Of a stretch of DNA of 64,000 bases, positions 54,097 through 62,144 are shown piece after piece (positions within the stretch are counted from its first letter, which is position 1; every line of letters begins with the position of its first letter). The DNA lies in contig CAILZL010000014.1 of NCBI GenBank assembly GCA_903838705.1, positions 1 through 64,000 on the forward strand, given 5' to 3'. Source of the stretch: an uncultured Pseudomonadota bacterium. Its GTDB lineage: Bacteria > Pseudomonadota > Gammaproteobacteria > Steroidobacterales > Steroidobacteraceae. The translations under genes and the position numbers were made by a program. The notes beneath the pieces were generated by a model. It saw only the letters and a list, made by a program, of their open reading frames with translations, was not told where the DNA came from and did not search any database.

Positions 54097-56955
54097 ATGA
54101 CTATCGATTACAAGCAAACCCTCAATCTGCCCAGTACGGATTTTCCGATGAAGGGCGATCTGGCGCGTCGTGAGCCGGAGATGCTCAAGGCCTGGCAGGA
54201 AGGGCAGATTTATCAGAAGCTGCGTGCCAGGGCCAAAGGCCGGCCGCAGTTCATACTTGCCGATGGTCCGCCGTATGCAAATGGCTCGATTCACCTTGGA
54301 CATGCTATCAACAAGGTGCTCAAAGACATCGTGGTCAAGTCACGATCACTTGATGGTTACGATGCACCTTTTATTCCGGGATGGGATTGTCATGGCTTGC
54401 CAATCGAACATCAGATAGAAAAAGCACGTGGCAAGGAAGTGAAACATCTTGAACCGCGCGTGTTCCGCCAGGCCTGTCGTGAATATGCTGCTGAACAGGT
54501 GAATGGTCAGCGTGAAGACTTCAAGCGACTGGGCGTGATGGCAGACTGGGATAATCCCTATCTCACCATGCAACCCGGATTCGAAGCTGAGCAGTTGCGA
54601 GCCTTTGCGCAGATTCTTCGCAATGGACATCTCTACAAAGGCCTGAAGCCCGTGCACTGGTGCATGGATTGCGGTTCGGCTCTGGCTGAAGCCGAGGTTG
54701 AATATGAAGACCGCACTTCACCAGCCATTGATGTGCGGTTTACGATTACTCAAAACCATCTCCCGGGCTTTTTGGGATTGTTAGATGAGCAAAGTCGACT
54801 GCGCATTGGTTCCAAGCCAGTTAGTATCGTGATCTGGACCACAACACCGTGGACCTTGCCGGCCAATCAGGCGGTCGCGCTGGGTGAAAAAATTGGATAC
54901 GGCGTATATGAACTTACAGATGAAGTACTGATTGTTGCAAAAGAACTGGCAGTCAGTTTCTTTGAGCGCATCAAGATTGATATGCCAGTGCCTTCATCAA
55001 CCTTATTTGGTTCGATGCTCGGATGGGATATCGAGACTTTCCCATTGGAGACGAAAGCAGATCGATTGCATTTGCAGCATCCATTTCTGAATCGCACCGT
55101 ACCGGTCATTCTCGGCGATCACGTTACGCTCGATGCCGGTACCGGTGCTGTGCACACCGCACCCGGGCATGGTCAGGAAGACTATGTGGTGGGGGCGAAG
55201 TATGGTTTGCCGATTGATAATCCAGTGGGCGGTGATGGGCGCTTCCTGCCGAATACTGAATTCTTTGCCGGCGAAAAAGTATTTGATGCCAATGCTAAAG
55301 TCATCGAACTGCTCAAGGAGCGTGGCAAGCTGGTGCATCAGCAAAAGTTGCAACACAGCTATCCGCATTGCTGGCGGCACAAAACGCCGGTGATTTTCCG
55401 TGCGACCCCGCAATGGTTTATCAGCATGGAGCAGGCCGGACTGCGTGCGGGTGCATTGCGTGAAATCGACAAGGTAAAGTGGATGCCGGGCTGGGGGCAG
55501 AACCGGATTGGCAGCATGATTGCCAATCGTCCTGACTGGTGTATTTCGCGTCAACGCATGTGGGGCGTACCCATTGCCCTGTTCCTGCATAACGTGTCGG
55601 GTGAGCTTCATCCAAAGTCAGCTGAGTTGATTGAAGCGGTCGCCAGACTGGTTGAAAAGCAGGGCATTGATGCGTGGTTTGAACTCAATCCAGTTGATCT
55701 GCTGGGTGCGGAAGCAGAGCAGTATGAAAAAGTCACTGACATTATGGATGTGTGGTTTGACTCGGGTGTGGTGCATCACTGCGTGCCTGCGCTCCGCTCT
55801 GAAATCGTTGCACCGGCTGATCTGTATCTGGAAGGCTCAGATCAGCATCGTGGCTGGTTTCATAGCTCATTGCTTACGTCGGTAGCCATGCATGATCGCG
55901 CACCATACAAGGCCGTACTGACGCATGGATTTACCATTGATGACAAGGGTCGCAAGATGTCCAAGTCTCTGGGCAATGTCATTGTGCCGCAGAAGGTTGT
56001 GGGTACATTGGGCGCCGATGTATTGCGCCTGTGGGTGGCTGCTACGGACTACTCCAATGAAATGAGCCTTTCGGATGAGATCCTCAAGCGCGTGACGGAT
56101 TCCTATCGTCGCACCCGCAACACAGTGCGGTTTCTGCTGAGCAACCTCGCTGGCTTTGAACAGTTGAAGCATGCAGTGGCAGTGGCGGATATGGTGGATC
56201 TGGATCGCTGGGCTGTCTGGCGCACGCAGCAGCTGCAACAGGAAATGCTGGTAGCCTATCGTAATTACGAGTTTCATCTGATCTATCAGAAACTGCACAA
56301 CTTCTGCAGTGTGGATCTTGGCGCCTTCTATCTGGATGTGCTCAAGGATCGTCTTTACACAACCAGAGCAGATAGCCATGCGCGTCGATCAGCGCAAACT
56401 GCCATGCAGATCATTGTCGAAGCGATGGTGCGCTGGCTGGCACCCGTCTTGTCATTCACTGCGGATGAAATCTGGAAGTACATGCCCGGTCAGCGTGAAG
56501 AATCTGTGTTTTTATCTGGCTGGTACGAGTTCCCTGCTGTGTCGAATCCGGGAATTGAATGGAGTCAGTTGCTGGAATTGCGGGCTGCGGTGTCACGCGA
56601 GCTGGAGCAGCTGCGAGTAACGGGTGCCATCGGAGCGCCGCTGGATGCAGGTGTAATTCTGTATGCCAGTGAATCGGCATATTCGTTGCTGCACAGGCTG
56701 GGCGATGAGCTGCGCTTTGTCTTCATTACCTCTGAAGCGCGCGTGTTGCCGGCAGCGGATCGTCCTGCAGATGCAGTGCCCGCTCAGGCTACTGAAACTG
56801 CTGTGTGGATCAAAGTGCAGGCGCTTGATCATGGCAAGTGTGTGCGTTGCTGGCAGAAGCGTCATGATGTCGGTGCGAATGCGGCTCATCCGGAATTGTG
56901 TGGACGCTGTGTCAGCAATGTGGATGGTGCGGGTGAGGAGCGTCGTTATGTCTGA
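54097..56955 (+). CDS. ileS: Isoleucyl-tRNA synthetase
   Basis: 952 aa. Class I synthetase with HLGH (66-69, in GSIHLGHA), KMSKS (620-624), the editing domain between them (including [15 protein letters not shown]), and a C-terminal zinc-ribbon (CVRCWQKR and CGRCVSNV). It charges tRNA-Ile and hydrolyses mischarged Val-tRNA-Ile. The length and order match the bacterial type found in gammaproteobacteria. It overlaps lspA by 8 bases, coupling the two. Confidence 0.97.
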   Translation: MTIDYKQTLNLPSTDFPMKGDLARREPEMLKAWQEGQIYQKLRARAKGRPQFILADGPPYANGSIHLGHAINKVLKDIVVKSRSLDGYDAPFIPGWDCHGLPIEHQIEKARGKEVKHLEPRVFRQACREYAAEQVNGQREDFKRLGVMADWDNPYLTMQPGFEAEQLRAFAQILRNGHLYKGLKPVHWCMDCGSALAEAEVEYEDRTSPAIDVRFTITQNHLPGFLGLLDEQSRLRIGSKPVSIVIWTTTPWTLPANQAVALGEKIGYGVYELTDEVLIVAKELAVSFFERIKIDMPVPSSTLFGSMLGWDIETFPLETKADRLHLQHPFLNRTVPVILGDHVTLDAGTGAVHTAPGHGQEDYVVGAKYGLPIDNPVGGDGRFLPNTEFFAGEKVFDANAKVIELLKERGKLVHQQKLQHSYPHCWRHKTPVIFRATPQWFISMEQAGLRAGALREIDKVKWMPGWGQNRIGSMIANRPDWCISRQRMWGVPIALFLHNVSGELHPKSAELIEAVARLVEKQGIDAWFELNPVDLLGAEAEQYEKVTDIMDVWFDSGVVHHCVPALRSEIVAPADLYLEGSDQHRGWFHSSLLTSVAMHDRAPYKAVLTHGFTIDDKGRKMSKSLGNVIVPQKVVGTLGADVLRLWVAATDYSNEMSLSDEILKRVTDSYRRTRNTVRFLLSNLAGFEQLKHAVAVADMVDLDRWAVWRTQQLQQEMLVAYRNYEFHLIYQKLHNFCSVDLGAFYLDVLKDRLYTTRADSHARRSAQTAMQIIVEAMVRWLAPVLSFTADEIWKYMPGQREESVFLSGWYEFPAVSNPGIEWSQLLELRAAVSRELEQLRVTGAIGAPLDAGVILYASESAYSLLHRLGDELRFVFITSEARVLPAADRPADAVPAQATETAVWIKVQALDHGKCVRCWQKRHDVGANAAHPELCGRCVSNVDGAGEERRYV

Positions 56956-57523
56956 GCCCGGTAACGCTGATAACAAAGCTGATAAATCCTGGCCTGTCAG
57001 AAGCTGGTTTACGCCCACCAGAGGCGCGACGGGCTGGCTGTGGTTATCAGGGCTGGTTATTCTGCTTGATCAGATCACCAAGGCGCTGGTTGCCAGCAGT
57101 CTTGATCTATATCAGAGCATTGAGCTTTTACCCGTGCTGAATCTGACGCATCTGCATAACACAGGCGCGGCGTTCAGCATGCTGGCCAGTGCCACAGGCT
57201 GGCAGCGCTGGTTTTTTACGGTGCTGGGTGTGATCGTCAGCATTGTGCTGATGATCTGGCTGCGCCGTATCAACAGCAAGGAACAGACTTTGCTGGCACT
57301 GGGGTTGTCACTGATACTGGGCGGTGCGCTGGGAAATGTAATTGATCGTGTCTGGCTGGGGTATGTGATCGACTTCATCCATGTGCACTGGGACAGCATC
57401 GGCTTCAGTTTTGCTGCGTTCAATGTAGCGGACAGTGCGATCAGTATCGGTGCCGCCTGCCTGTTGCTGGACTCCTTTTTTGAAGGCCGGAAAACCAGTC
57501 GAACTGAGCCGGAAGGAAAGTGA
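56948..57523 (+). CDS. lspA: Lipoprotein signal peptidase LspA
   Basis: 191 aa, four membrane helices. It cuts the signal peptide of lipidated prolipoproteins. The catalytic aspartates are Asp133 (GNVIDR) and Asp162 (FNVADSAIS). The ATG at 56948 lies inside the end of ileS. An N-terminal ~25-residue polar extension ([20 protein letters not shown]) is longer than in E. coli. ispH begins 4 bases after the stop. Confidence 0.95.
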   Translation: MSEPGNADNKADKSWPVRSWFTPTRGATGWLWLSGLVILLDQITKALVASSLDLYQSIELLPVLNLTHLHNTGAAFSMLASATGWQRWFFTVLGVIVSIVLMIWLRRINSKEQTLLALGLSLILGGALGNVIDRVWLGYVIDFIHVHWDSIGFSFAAFNVADSAISIGAACLLLDSFFEGRKTSRTEPEGK

Positions 57524-57527
57524 TCTG

Positions 57528-58472
57528 ATGCAAATCCTGCTTGCCAATCCGCGTGGCTTCTGTGCCGGTGTTGATCGTGCTATTGAAATTGTCGAACGCG
57601 CCATTGAGCTGTTCGGTGCGCCAATTTATGTGCGTCATGAGGTGGTGCATAACCGCTATGTAGTCGATCAATTGCGCAAAGCCGGTGCCGTGTTCGTTGA
57701 AGAACTGCGTGATGTACCCGACAACTGCCATGTCATATTCAGTGCGCATGGTGTTTCACGCGCGGTACAGGAAGAAGCCAGAGGGCGCGGCCTCAAGGTT
57801 TTTGATGCAACGTGTCCGCTGGTGACCAAGGTTCATATGGAAGTGACGCGCTATGCGCGTGAGGCGCGTGAAGTGGTATTGATCGGACATGCCGGTCATC
57901 CCGAAGTGGAAGGTACTATGGGGCAGTTTGATGAAACCTTCGGTGGGCACATCTATCTCGTGGAAACGCCGGAGGATGTTGCGAAACTGCCGATCCGTGA
58001 CGCATCCACGCTGGCCTTTGTCACACAGACAACCTTGTCAGTGGATGATACGCAGAAGGTTGTGGATGCTCTCAGGCAGCGGTTTCCGACACTGAGCAGT
58101 CCACGCAAGGAAGATATCTGCTACGCCACTCAGAATCGACAGGATGCAGTCAAACGTCTGGTGCAGCAATGTGATCTGATTCTGGTCGTGGGTTCGCCCA
58201 GCAGTTCAAATTCAAATCGTCTGCGGGAAATTGCAGAGAAAGCCGGTATCCCCGGTTATCTGATCGATGGCCCTGAAGATTTGCGCGAAGAATGGTTTAC
58301 CGGCAAACAGTCTGTGGGCTTGACCGCGGGCGCTTCGGCACCCGAAGTGCTGGTGCAGCGCGTGGTGGCGAAAATCCGTGAGTGGGGCGGCGAGTTGCCG
58401 GTTGAAGCAGAGGGGCAGATTGAGCGGGTGATGTTCAGCCTGCCGCGTGAGCTGCGACCGAATCAGTCGTAG
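57528..58472 (+). CDS. ispH: 4-hydroxy-3-methylbut-2-enyl diphosphate reductase IspH
   Basis: 314 aa. Final step of the MEP isoprenoid pathway, making IPP and DMAPP with an iron-sulfur cluster held by Cys12 (GFCAGVD), Cys96 (DATCPLV) and Cys198 (ICYATQN). The start has GGAAGGAAAG upstream. Its last 38 bases overlap the end of the convergent pilV-like gene. Confidence 0.97.
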   Translation: MQILLANPRGFCAGVDRAIEIVERAIELFGAPIYVRHEVVHNRYVVDQLRKAGAVFVEELRDVPDNCHVIFSAHGVSRAVQEEARGRGLKVFDATCPLVTKVHMEVTRYAREAREVVLIGHAGHPEVEGTMGQFDETFGGHIYLVETPEDVAKLPIRDASTLAFVTQTTLSVDDTQKVVDALRQRFPTLSSPRKEDICYATQNRQDAVKRLVQQCDLILVVGSPSSSNSNRLREIAEKAGIPGYLIDGPEDLREEWFTGKQSVGLTAGASAPEVLVQRVVAKIREWGGELPVEAEGQIERVMFSLPRELRPNQS

Positions 58473-58926
58473 CCGCAGATTGTGCGACACGCAGTACATA
58501 GCTGGCTGTACCGGTTCGCGGTTCAGACCAGCTGACAATGATCACGTATTGCGCCGGCAGGGTGGTTCGATCCAGCGAAATACGCGCGCTTCCGTTGGTG
58601 AGATCCTGTTCAACCTTATCCTGCCAGCAGGCTACTATTGAAGTGGCGGTTGAGGGCTTGGCCGCTTTGGGGTCGCAGTTCGCACCCAGAACCGTTTCGT
58701 AATTGCGCCTGGTGTTGGTATCGCTTCTTATCTGGCCCGCCATCTCCTGAGCGAGTTGCACGGCACGTTCATGCAGTCGTCCGCCGCGCACAATGTTCTG
58801 ACGTTGCGTGTACAGAGTGGCAACACCAATCACACAGCTGGCCAGAATCAATACGGCAAAAATTCCCTCGATCAGGGTCAGGCCTGATTGCTTTGAATTC
58901 GGTTGGATTTGCTGGGTTGGGGGCAT
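58435..58926 (-). CDS. PilV-like type IV pilus minor pilin
   Basis: 163 aa. A class III prepilin signal is present: cut in [15 protein letters not shown] between Gly and Leu, with Glu at +5, followed by the hydrophobic helix that packs the pilus core. The rest matches the PilV type ([21 protein letters not shown]-terminal [18 protein letters not shown]). It is processed by PilD and primes pilus assembly. It follows the FimT-like gene by 38 bases on the minus strand. Its end overlaps ispH tail to tail, which is unusual for coding economy in this window. Confidence 0.88.
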   Translation of the reverse strand: MPPTQQIQPNSKQSGLTLIEGIFAVLILASCVIGVATLYTQRQNIVRGGRLHERAVQLAQEMAGQIRSDTNTRRNYETVLGANCDPKAAKPSTATSIVACWQDKVEQDLTNGSARISLDRTTLPAQYVIIVSWSEPRTGTASYVLRVAQSAATTDSVAAHAAG

Positions 58927-58964
58927 ACTGGTGTTTATTGAATCAGAACCAAGCTTACACGCAG

Positions 58965-59519
58965 TCAGCTGACAGAAACAGGGCAGGTCAGGGCGTGATT
59001 GCTGGCATCAACCGTAGATTGTCGTGGTCGTCCTGTATGGCTGATGATAATGGCGCGAGCCGCGCTGCTGCCGCGACTGTCACAGAATACGATGGTGCCG
59101 TTCACAGCGCCCTGGGCAAACGGCCTGAAACTGAAATTGTCGCGGTTGGAGCGGATGCTGATGCCACGAGTGGGATTGTAGTTGTGCAGTACCGGTTCGT
59201 TGCTGTCGCGTTGGGCGGGTTCATCGTGATCCAGATTGTCAAACACAATCCAGCCCGCTGACCATTCTTCATCGGTATTCTGGCAGGTCTGTCCATCAAT
59301 ACTCTTGCACAACACCACTACACTGTTGCGCTTGATGGCCTCATTGCGCGCCAGAAAAATCGCATGCCAGTAATCATTGAGTGCAGTGCGGCGGATCGAG
59401 TTCTGCCGCATTTCTGTAAATGACGGTATCGCCAGCCCGAACAATATCGCGACGATTGAAATCGTGATTAGCAGTTCAATCAGCGTGAACCCGATCTGAC
59501 GATGATGATGTGCGTCCAT
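58965..59519 (-). CDS. FimT/GspH-type pseudopilin
   Basis: 184 aa from the ATG at 59519, chosen for AAGGAG upstream. The prepilin motif QIGFTLIELLITISIVAIL is at residues ~8-26 and is cut after Gly. The body matches GspH/FimT: PSFTEMRQNSIRRTALNDYW, the C-x(n)-C pair in VVLCKSIDGQTC, and GTIVFCDSRGSS. It is the first gene of the two-gene pilin operon, a minor pilin for type IV pili and DNA uptake. Confidence 0.88.
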   Translation of the reverse strand: MDAHHHRQIGFTLIELLITISIVAILFGLAIPSFTEMRQNSIRRTALNDYWHAIFLARNEAIKRNSVVVLCKSIDGQTCQNTDEEWSAGWIVFDNLDHDEPAQRDSNEPVLHNYNPTRGISIRSNRDNFSFRPFAQGAVNGTIVFCDSRGSSAARAIIISHTGRPRQSTVDASNHALTCPVSVS

Positions 59520-59631
59520 AGTGGCTCCTTGCCACAGCAACCTGAATGCCGTGGTGGAAGCATCTTATGAGCGCTACCTGATATGCAGATTGTGCATTTC
59601 TGGTGGTTCAGCCCGGAAATGCAGTGTGTGA

Positions 59632-60249
59632 TTAGAACCAGTTGTAATTGAAGCTGATGCTGATGCGCTCGGTTTTAACGGGGTTGGGCGCCACTTCATG
59701 ACGCAACCAGCTTTCGAATAGCACCAGTTTGCCGGCTTCGGCGGGCACAATGAACCAGGGGCGCTGCTCAGGTTTGCAGTCGCTGCGGCGAGGCGGTGCA
59801 GCCATGAAGCGATCCAGCCGTGGGTCTTCAAATTTGATGGCTGAGCAGCCTTTGGGTGTCTGCACGTAGTAAGTCCCGCTGATGGTGGAGAGCGGATGCA
59901 GGTGCAAACCATGCACCACCAGCTGCGGCATGATATTGACCCAGCAATCCGTCATGGCGAGCTGCCGCCCCTCCAGATCAAGAGCCAGGGCACGGGCATA
60001 ACTGGCCACATGCCGGTTCAGCTTTCTTTCCAGTGCGGCAAAAGTCGGCGACATCTGCTGCATGCGGCATACCGAGTTGTAGGAAGTGTAGCCGCCCGGA
60101 TAGTTTTTCGCGGACCAGCGCTGGCCAGCCAGATCATCATGGGCTAGTTGGTGACACTCACTCAGTAACTGCCGGTTGAAGGCAGCCCAGTCTTTGTCAG
60201 CCAGTCTGGCGGTGTGAATGAGGGTAGGAAACAGGGATTGTGTAGGCAT
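59632..60249 (-). CDS. TIGR02466-type putative 2OG-Fe(II) oxygenase
   Basis: 205 aa. The jelly-roll iron site is visible: HLHPLSTISGTYYV (His116, His118), the distal His184 in LFESWLRHEVAPN, and Arg195 before the terminal ISISFNYNW, which would bind 2-oxoglutarate. The family is thought to hydroxylate an unknown substrate. The stop precedes the pilin promoter region; the 3' end lies 112 bases from the FimT-like start. The upstream tRNA-Thr is 114 bases away on the plus strand. Confidence 0.8.
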   Translation of the reverse strand: MPTQSLFPTLIHTARLADKDWAAFNRQLLSECHQLAHDDLAGQRWSAKNYPGGYTSYNSVCRMQQMSPTFAALERKLNRHVASYARALALDLEGRQLAMTDCWVNIMPQLVVHGLHLHPLSTISGTYYVQTPKGCSAIKFEDPRLDRFMAAPPRRSDCKPEQRPWFIVPAEAGKLVLFESWLRHEVAPNPVKTERISISFNYNWF

Positions 60250-60362
60250 TCCGCAAGGCTAATGCTTCGCTGCGATGCTGGGAAGTCTTGCAGCTGAATC
60301 AATTCGCTTTTCCGTCGCCCCCCGAATCCGTATACTGCGCAGCCTCACATACGTGGTCCCCG

Positions 60363-60438
60363 GCCGGTGTAGCTCAGCTGGTAGAGCAGCGCATTCGTAA
60401 TGCGAAGGTCGTAGGTTCGACTCCTATCTCCGGCACCA
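60363..60438 (+). tRNA. tRNA-Thr (CGT)
   Basis: A 76-nt cloverleaf with loop TTCGTAA, anticodon CGT and an encoded CCA at 60436-60438. The acceptor pairs GCCGGTG with CTCCGGC except for one T-T mismatch (60368 and 60429). The anticodon stem has a G-A mismatch at its base, also seen in E. coli tRNA-Thr. The gene lies 82 bases from the left end of the IS element. Confidence 0.9.
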
Positions 60439-60520
60439 TTAGCACTTTCGAAGACGTCTAAGAGCGTTTGGTCAATCGAAAAAATCAATAGTTTAGGTGC
60501 GTTTATTGTCAGAGGTTGTC

Positions 60521-60547
60521 TGGCCTGCCACCGATTTCGTTGACACC
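60521..60547 (+). repeat. Left terminal inverted repeat of the IS3 element
   Basis: 27 bases starting TGGCCTGCCACCGATTTCGT; identical to the reverse complement of 61741-61767. Confidence 0.95.
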
Positions 60548-60551
60548 GACT

Positions 60552-61448
60552 TTAGCCTGATTGCCTCTGTTGTTCATGCTCCAAGGGACTCAGGTAACCC
60601 AATGTTGAATGCCTTCGTTTAGGATTGTAGAAGCACTCAATATAGTCAAACACATCAGCCCTTGCTTCATCCGGTGTCCGATACACCTTGCGGCTGGTTC
60701 GCTCGGTTTTCAGTGTCGAGAAGAAGCTTTCCATCGCTGCATTGTCCCAACAGTTGCCAGACCGACTCATGCTGCACGTTACGCCATGTTCAATCAGCAG
60801 GTTCTGGAACTGCTCGCTGGTGTACTGACTGTCCAGATCCGAATGATGCAGCAGCGCCGTACCAGGCTGACGCCGCCAGATGGCCATGAGCATGGCATTC
60901 GTGACCAGTTACGATTTCATCTGTGATTGCATCGACCAGCCCACGACATACCGTGAGTACAAATCGAGTACTACGGCAACATACAGCCAGCCTTCGTTCG
61001 TCCACAGGTATGTGAAGTCAGCTGCCCGAACGTCGGTTCGGTTGGTCCGCCTGGAACTGCCGATCTAATATATCGGCTGCGATGGTCTCTGCATTGCGCC
61101 AGCCGGTATCGAACGGCATGCGCTGCCTTCGGTGACGTGCCGACAGGCCTGCCTGCTGCATCAGCCGCGTCACACGATGGATGCCGCAAGGTTCGCCCCA
61201 TGCGCGCAGATCGCGACGTACCCGACGGGCGCCATAGGTCTGATCGCTCTCAACAAAGCTACGCCTGATCGGCACCAGCAACTGCTCATCGCGCAGCGAT
61301 CGTTGGCTGCGCGGCCGCCGCAGCCACGCGTAATAACCACCCGGCGAGACATCGAGCATCTCGCACATCCACCGTATCGGCTAGATCCCTCGATGCTTCG
61401 CCATGAATCCAAACCTCAGTTCGATTCTTTCGCGAAGTAGGCCGCAGC
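60552..61448 (-). pseudogene. IS3-family transposase orfB, broken by three lesions
   Basis: The catalytic DDE region is still readable: [29 protein letters not shown], and NCWDNAAMESFFSTLKTE. Three lesions break it. A TAG at 61381-61383 follows MAKHRGI, where a Trp is expected. A one-base shift near 61022-61040 (after QADQPNR) moves the frame, so translation would end after RRSGS. A TAA at 60909-60911 (after MQSQMKS) then interrupts the corrected frame. Normally this part is made by -1 slipping from orfA. Complementation by an intact copy elsewhere in the genome would be needed for movement. Confidence 0.92.
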
Positions 61449-61706
61449 TTTTTTTAGGATATCCCGCTCCGCCTTGAGCCGGACAATCTCGCGCTTAAGT
61501 TGCTCAATCTCAGCCTGATCAGCCTTCATCTGGCCCTGACCGGGAAATGCTTGTAATGGATCCGCCTGGTTCTCGCGAACCCAACGGTTCAGAATGTTGG
61601 CCCTCAAACCCAGCTCACGCGCTACCTGTGCACAGGGAATACCACGATCCAATACCTGCTTCACTGCCGCCTGCTTGTACTCGCGGCTGTACTTCTGTCG
61701 CTTCAT
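61416..61706 (-). CDS. IS3-family orfA (transposase N-terminal, HTH and leucine zipper)
   Basis: 96 aa. The helix-turn-helix (EYKQAAVKQVLDRGIPCAQV) and the leucine-zipper-like IEQLKREIVRLKAERDILKK are intact. It normally binds the IS ends and, in excess over OrfAB, represses movement. A -1 frameshift at the A7 run (61449-61455) would extend it into orfB. It may still be expressed, but the fused product would be truncated. Confidence 0.9.
   Translation of the reverse strand: MKRQKYSREYKQAAVKQVLDRGIPCAQVARELGLRANILNRWVRENQADPLQAFPGQGQMKADQAEIEQLKREIVRLKAERDILKKAAAYFAKESN
61449..61455 (-). promoter_or_regulatory. A7 programmed -1 frameshift site
   Basis: Seven A on the minus strand within codons ILKK of orfA. 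The -1 frame from here runs on as SCGLLRERIELRFGFMAKHR, the expected orfAB junction of this IS family. Confidence 0.8.
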
Positions 61707-61740
61707 TTAATACCGCGTTACACATCATCGCTCTTAACAA

Positions 61741-61767
61741 GGTGTCAACGAAATCGGTGGCAGGCCA
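61741..61767 (-). repeat. Right terminal inverted repeat of the IS3 element
   Basis: 27 bases, the exact inverted copy of 60521-60547; the homology stops at both edges of this span. Confidence 0.95.
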
Positions 61768-61858
61768 CAATGATGGCGCACTTACTGTTGACGAGTTCAC
61801 CTCAATGGTAGAGAAGATAAGAGAATCAGGCCGGTCTGGCGGTGGCATGGGAGCGTGA
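61763..61858 (+). pseudogene. 3' remnant of an EF-hand protein gene cut by the IS element
   Basis: Directly past the right IS end the plus strand reads HNDGALTVDEFTSMVEKI and stops at 61856-61858 after a Gly-rich tail (SGGGMGA). NDGALTVDEF is the second half of an EF-hand calcium loop (DxNxDGxLxxxEF). The upstream half is replaced by IS sequence, and no matching 5' part is found left of the IS, where tRNA-Thr lies. The remnant is too short to function. Confidence 0.75.
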
Positions 61859-62144
61859 TTGAAGTAAGCATCCGCCCTGGATGCATTGGATTTGCGACGC
61901 ATCGCAATCCCAAGCTTAAAAATAATTAAGCCTCCCGATCGCGCTGGGCAGGTGTGTGGGTTGCCTGGGTACCTGGTAACTAGACCCCTTAAAAATGCCA
62001 AGCAGTTCAACATTTCATTACCCTTAGTGTCTGTTATGTCGGGCGGCTGGTAAAGCGCTGCCTCTGTTCATCTAGCATTCATCAATGCTTGGTTAAAGTC
62101 ATTCCATCCCTACTTCTACTGACTATATCCTTGAGGTATCTCCA

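Larger units (their letters stand above)
60521..61767 (-). mobile_element. IS3-family insertion sequence, decayed
   Basis: A 1247-bp element bounded by perfect 27-bp inverted repeats, with orfA and orfB on the minus strand and an A7 slippery run joining them. The transposase orfB has a nonsense codon near its start, a single-base frameshift and a second nonsense codon, so the element cannot make its own transposase. No target-site duplication is seen (GTC on the left, CAA on the right), suggesting that a later deletion or recombination changed one side. Confidence 0.92.

Noticed and set aside
60518-61770. Target-site duplication flanking the IS element
   Set aside because: The bases next to the inverted repeats (GTC and CAA) do not match at any length.
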